DNA of 43,504 nucleotides from CAYSCZ01 sp964429655 (GTDB taxonomy: Bacteria; Bacteroidota; Bacteroidia; Cytophagales; Cyclobacteriaceae). The stretch is from assembly GCA_964429655.1 (NCBI GenBank), contig CAYSCZ010000023.1:1-43504 (forward strand), read 5' to 3'. Positions 40,988-43,504 of this stretch are shown here, one piece after another (positions within the stretch are counted from its first letter, which is position 1; every line of letters begins with the position of its first letter). Under the pieces are notes generated by a model. That model did not search any database. It saw nothing but the letters and a program-made list of their open reading frames with translations, and was not told the origin of the DNA. Both the position numbers and the translations under genes were made by a program.

Positions 40988-42403
40988 ATGAGTAATTGTG
41001 CAAAAAATGTGGTCGTATGGTTTAGAAATGACCTGCGAATGAGGGATAATGCGTGCTTGATAGATGCCCTTCAACGATCAGAAAATATCATCCCGGTCTA
41101 TTGTTTTGATCCGCGGCAATTCAGGGATCTGGGCTCAGGCTTTCCTAAAACCAACATCCACAGGGCAGAATTTCTATTAAAGTCGGTTTATAGCTTAAAG
41201 GAAAATCTATCCAAAAAAGGCAGCGATCTCGTTATAAGGTATGGTAAGCCTGAGGATGTGATCCCGGATATCGTGAAGGAAAAAAATATTCATGCTGTTT
41301 TTGCTTCAAAAGAAGTGACCAGTGAAGAGGTAGCCATTGAAAGTGAACTAAAGAAAGCATTACAGCAATATAATACCAGACTTGAACTTACCTGGCAATC
41401 TACCCTAATCCACCCGGATGATTTATTAAACCCTATCGATCGCTTCCCGGAACAGTTTTCACAATTCCGAAAAAAAGCGGAAAAATATATTGCCATTCAT
41501 GAGGAGAAGTTTTCACCCAACCAATTGTATACTGTTGAAAATATATCTTCTGAGGCGGTCACTTTAAAAACGCTTGGGTTTGATGAGGAGCTAAGGACTG
41601 AAGCACCCAGGTTTATTGGTGGAGAAGATGAAGCCTGGAGCAGGCTAAATTATTACTTCTGGGAGTCTGACCAACTGAAACAATACAAATACACGCGTAA
41701 TGGATTATTGGGGGAAGACTACTCTTCGAAGTTCTCACCCTGGCTGGCACATGGATGTATCTCCCCCAGGAGTATATACTGGCAGGTGAAAAAATATGAA
41801 GAAGAGGTAAAAAAGAATTCATCTACTTACTGGTTGGTTTTTGAATTGCTGTGGCGGGACTTTTTTCGGTTTATTGCTTTGAAGCATGGCAATAAGCTCT
41901 TCCTCAAAACCGGTATTAAGGATATTCAAATCCCTGTAAATAGTGATCATGGCTTATTTGAAGCCTGGGCTAAGGGTGAAACGGGCATCCCATTCATTGA
42001 TGCCAATATGAAAGAACTTAATCAGACCGGTTTTATGTCCAACCGGGGAAGACAAAATGTGGCTAGTTTCCTGGTAAAAGATCTGGAAGTGAACTGGACC
42101 TGGGGAGCAGCTTACTTTGAGTCGATGCTAACCGACTATGATCCCTGTAGCAATTGGGGCAACTGGAACTATGTGGCAGGTGTGGGTAATGACTCCCGCG
42201 ACAATCGCTACTTTAACATCCTATGGCAAGCAAAAAAATATGATAGGGATGGCAAATACGTCAAATATTGGATCCCGGAGTTGGAACCATTATCCTCTGA
42301 TGCAGTTCTCCAACCGCACCTACATGACCACGATGGGCTGTTAGGCCATCAATCGGTTTATTTAAATCCCATAGCCGAATTACCGGCATTATCTGAAAGA
42401 TAA
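40988..42403 (+). CDS. cryD: Cryptochrome DASH / photolyase-family flavoprotein
   Basis: 471 residues. The N-terminal photolyase alpha/beta domain starts VVVWFRNDLRMRDNACLIDA and ends near 130; a helical FAD domain follows. DASH-type signatures are present: FSPWLAHGCISPRSIYW, VFELLWRDFFRFIALKHG, GETGIPFIDANMKELNQTGF, MSNRGRQNVASFLVKDL, and DYDPCSNWGNWNYVAGVGND with RYFNILWQAKKYD. DASH proteins bind FAD and usually methenyltetrahydrofolate and repair cyclobutane dimers, best in single-stranded DNA, and may also signal blue light. The gene is alone on its strand and overlaps the convergent hydrolase by 46 bases. I see no -7 box; the preceding GC-rich block may influence its expression. Confidence 0.93.
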   Translation: MSNCAKNVVVWFRNDLRMRDNACLIDALQRSENIIPVYCFDPRQFRDLGSGFPKTNIHRAEFLLKSVYSLKENLSKKGSDLVIRYGKPEDVIPDIVKEKNIHAVFASKEVTSEEVAIESELKKALQQYNTRLELTWQSTLIHPDDLLNPIDRFPEQFSQFRKKAEKYIAIHEEKFSPNQLYTVENISSEAVTLKTLGFDEELRTEAPRFIGGEDEAWSRLNYYFWESDQLKQYKYTRNGLLGEDYSSKFSPWLAHGCISPRSIYWQVKKYEEEVKKNSSTYWLVFELLWRDFFRFIALKHGNKLFLKTGIKDIQIPVNSDHGLFEAWAKGETGIPFIDANMKELNQTGFMSNRGRQNVASFLVKDLEVNWTWGAAYFESMLTDYDPCSNWGNWNYVAGVGNDSRDNRYFNILWQAKKYDRDGKYVKYWIPELEPLSSDAVLQPHLHDHDGLLGHQSVYLNPIAELPALSER

Positions 42404-43182
42404 TGTTTTGTTAGAAACTGAATTAAAATATCATTGAATAAGAGGGGATTATCCAGGTGGCAAACATGCCCGCAAGCCTGCATTGTTCTAAGTTCGGCAT
42501 TTATTTGAGTGGCTGCATATTTATTAGCTGCATCTAAAAACACCCAATCCTCCACGCCCATCACGATTAGCATCGGTGAATTTATTTGCATATCAGCATA
42601 ATGCTTTAACAAGCCATAAAACTCACCATATAATCCTACCCATTTCAAATATTCATTTGCGGATAGCTTTTTTGACTCCTGCACAAAGAAATTCCTTGAA
42701 ACCTGGTGATTGGGTTTGGGCATAACCAGCCAGGCAAATAATCTGTACATCCAGCGGTAAGGTAAAAAGTGATTGAAAATATGCGCCAGGGATACAAACA
42801 ACCTAATTTTCCAGTTCACCCAGAATACACCGCCAACCATTACAATGCCTTGAATCAAATCAGGATATTTGTTGTAAATCTTTTGCAGTACCACGCTGCC
42901 CAGGGAAAGTGAAATAAAAACAGCAGAGGTTATACCCTGTTGGTTTAACACTTTTATGACATCCGCAGCAATCAGATCGAATGAATACTCATCCGCAGGA
43001 GGTTCTATATCTTTTGACTTGCCATGGTCTCTAAGGTCCAGTACCAGTAAATTAAAACACGGCTCCAAAACCTCAACCTGGTGCTTCCAGGTGCGGGTAT
43101 TGCCACCTGCACCATGAATAAAAACCAACCATTTACTTGCAGTGGGATTTATGTAAACCTGATGATGCAATATGTTTGACAC
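42358..43182 (-). CDS. Alpha/beta hydrolase
   Basis: 274 residues, no signal peptide. The oxyanion motif HGAGG is at 23-27, the strand VLDLRDHGKS at about 48-56, and the nucleophile elbow is SLSLG with Ser93, in which the first position of the usual G-x-S-x-G is Ser rather than Gly. The remaining triad is probably Asp212 in GVEDWVF and His239 in ACGHVCHLDNP. Two hydrophobic cap helices (FWVNWKIRLFVSLAHIF and RWMYRLFAWLVM) suggest a lipophilic substrate or membrane contact. Such proteins hydrolyse esters, lactones or haloalkanes; the substrate is not visible. It converges on the cryptochrome gene, sharing 46 bases of coding sequence. Confidence 0.87.
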   Translation of the reverse strand: MSNILHHQVYINPTASKWLVFIHGAGGNTRTWKHQVEVLEPCFNLLVLDLRDHGKSKDIEPPADEYSFDLIAADVIKVLNQQGITSAVFISLSLGSVVLQKIYNKYPDLIQGIVMVGGVFWVNWKIRLFVSLAHIFNHFLPYRWMYRLFAWLVMPKPNHQVSRNFFVQESKKLSANEYLKWVGLYGEFYGLLKHYADMQINSPMLIVMGVEDWVFLDAANKYAATQINAELRTMQACGHVCHLDNPLLFNDILIQFLTKHYLSDNAGNSAMGFK

Positions 43183-43450
43183 ATTGCAATAAGCATATTC
43201 TAAGCAATATGTTTACAGGTTAATTGGGTTTTATGGTTTACCAAATAAAATAACTAATGTAAGCAGCGCCCAATGCATAGCATGAGTTGATGAACAGCAC
43301 TTCTATATCTACCCCATTATGGGAGTAATAAACTAATCCAAAAAATATGGACAATGACCAAACCTGAAATGCGAAGTGAGTGGCCCTTTAATATTGTCCT
43401 AATGTCATATTGATTTTCCTCTGCTGGTTATTGATTATAAGAAATAGTAT
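43183..43450. other. Intergenic stretch before the right-hand repeat
   Basis: No intact gene. On the minus strand it contains the broken membrane-protein-like frame listed separately. It is otherwise AT-rich without hairpins that I trust. Confidence 0.4.
43238..43408 (-). pseudogene. Decayed small membrane-protein frame
   Basis: Reading from ATG 43408 on the minus strand gives MTLGQY, an in-frame TAA (43390-43388), then a protein-like stretch FAFQVWSLSIFFGLVYYSH, NGVDIEVLFINSCYALGAAY and a stop at 43238. The hydrophobic run followed by a second helix looks like part of a two-helix membrane protein. The family is not recognisable. It sits beside the right-hand repeat copy. It may be a remnant, or just a chance open frame. 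Confidence 0.3.
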
Positions 43451-43504
43451 TAAACCCAGAATTGTCATTAGACTTTCTATTACATTGTTAAATCACTTCA
43501 AATC
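43451..43504 (-). repeat. Right-end half of dispersed palindromic element (copy 3, cut by window edge)
   Basis: The reverse complement matches 9496-9549 at 51 of 54 positions by eye, so this is the right part of the same element in minus orientation. Its terminal inverted repeat TTAAACCCAGAATTGTCATT lies at 43450-43469. The window ends inside it. Confidence 0.82.

Noticed and set aside
40762..40995. Open frame of 77 codons across the GC-rich block, overlapping the cryptochrome start
   Set aside because: Composition follows the G-rich DNA, it runs into the well-supported cryptochrome start, and the opposite strand is equally open; no protein family character.
1..43504. Prophage, integrative element, CRISPR, tRNA or rRNA
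   Set aside because: No integrase, structural phage genes, repeat-spacer array, tRNA cloverleaf or rRNA motifs were seen; gene content is mostly core metabolism and envelope functions.

Overview
The window reads as AT-rich chromosomal DNA from a Bacteroidota bacterium, most likely order Cytophagales. The markers are a SusC/SusD pair, a RemB-like gliding/surface protein, a DUF4834-type small membrane protein, a YtxJ-type bacillithiol protein, a fused alpha/beta E1 branched-chain 2-oxoacid dehydrogenase, and -7 boxes of the Bacteroidota type (TAnnTTTG) in several short promoter gaps. I see no rRNA, tRNA, CRISPR array, prophage or transposase gene. Both ends of the window lie inside copies of one repeat that is complete at about 9377-9551, so this may be a contig that broke at repeats.

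Layout. 1-868: repeat end, then the frameshifted C-terminal remnant of a Gfo/Idh/MocA oxidoreductase. 869-5116 (minus): four genes that all look exported (SUMF1-like protein, Tat-exported Gfo/Idh/MocA oxidoreductase, Tat-exported hydroxypyruvate-isomerase-like TIM barrel, phosphotriesterase-family lipoprotein), probably a periplasmic sugar-conversion module. 5200-9245 (minus): carB lacking the C-terminal allosteric domain, a small membrane protein and a quinone oxidoreductase. 9377-9551: the complete repeat, directly upstream of a one-protein TPR/histidine kinase/receiver/AraC regulator (9567-12551).

12548-25798 is rich in lipoate-dependent metabolism: sucA-odhB-lpd forms a complete 2-oxoglutarate dehydrogenase operon, the fused E1 of a branched-chain complex lies on the other strand, and lipA (lipoyl synthase) follows after three small genes (a repeat-containing secreted protein, ytxJ, an outer-membrane-like protein). 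Between the two complexes lies a coupled M16 peptidase-ispF-mnmD operon. 25906-30394 is a SusC/SusD pair with no glycoside hydrolase beside it.

30391-38038 (minus) holds a bestrophin, a D-serine dehydratase/D-threonine aldolase-like PLP enzyme, a ceramidase-like protein, the ComM/YifB ATPase, gmhA, a small coiled-coil membrane protein and remB. 38166-40672 (plus) is a translationally coupled pair of diverged, membrane-anchored proteins of probable alpha/alpha-toroid fold. A GC-rich, strongly foldable block (about 40730-40870) separates them from a cryptochrome-DASH gene, which overlaps a convergent alpha/beta hydrolase. The right edge has a decayed membrane-protein fragment and the third repeat copy.

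The least explained items are the nested-palindrome repeat, the GC-rich folded block, the toroid pair and the exported sugar module. Most remaining genes are ordinary core or accessory genes of this group.
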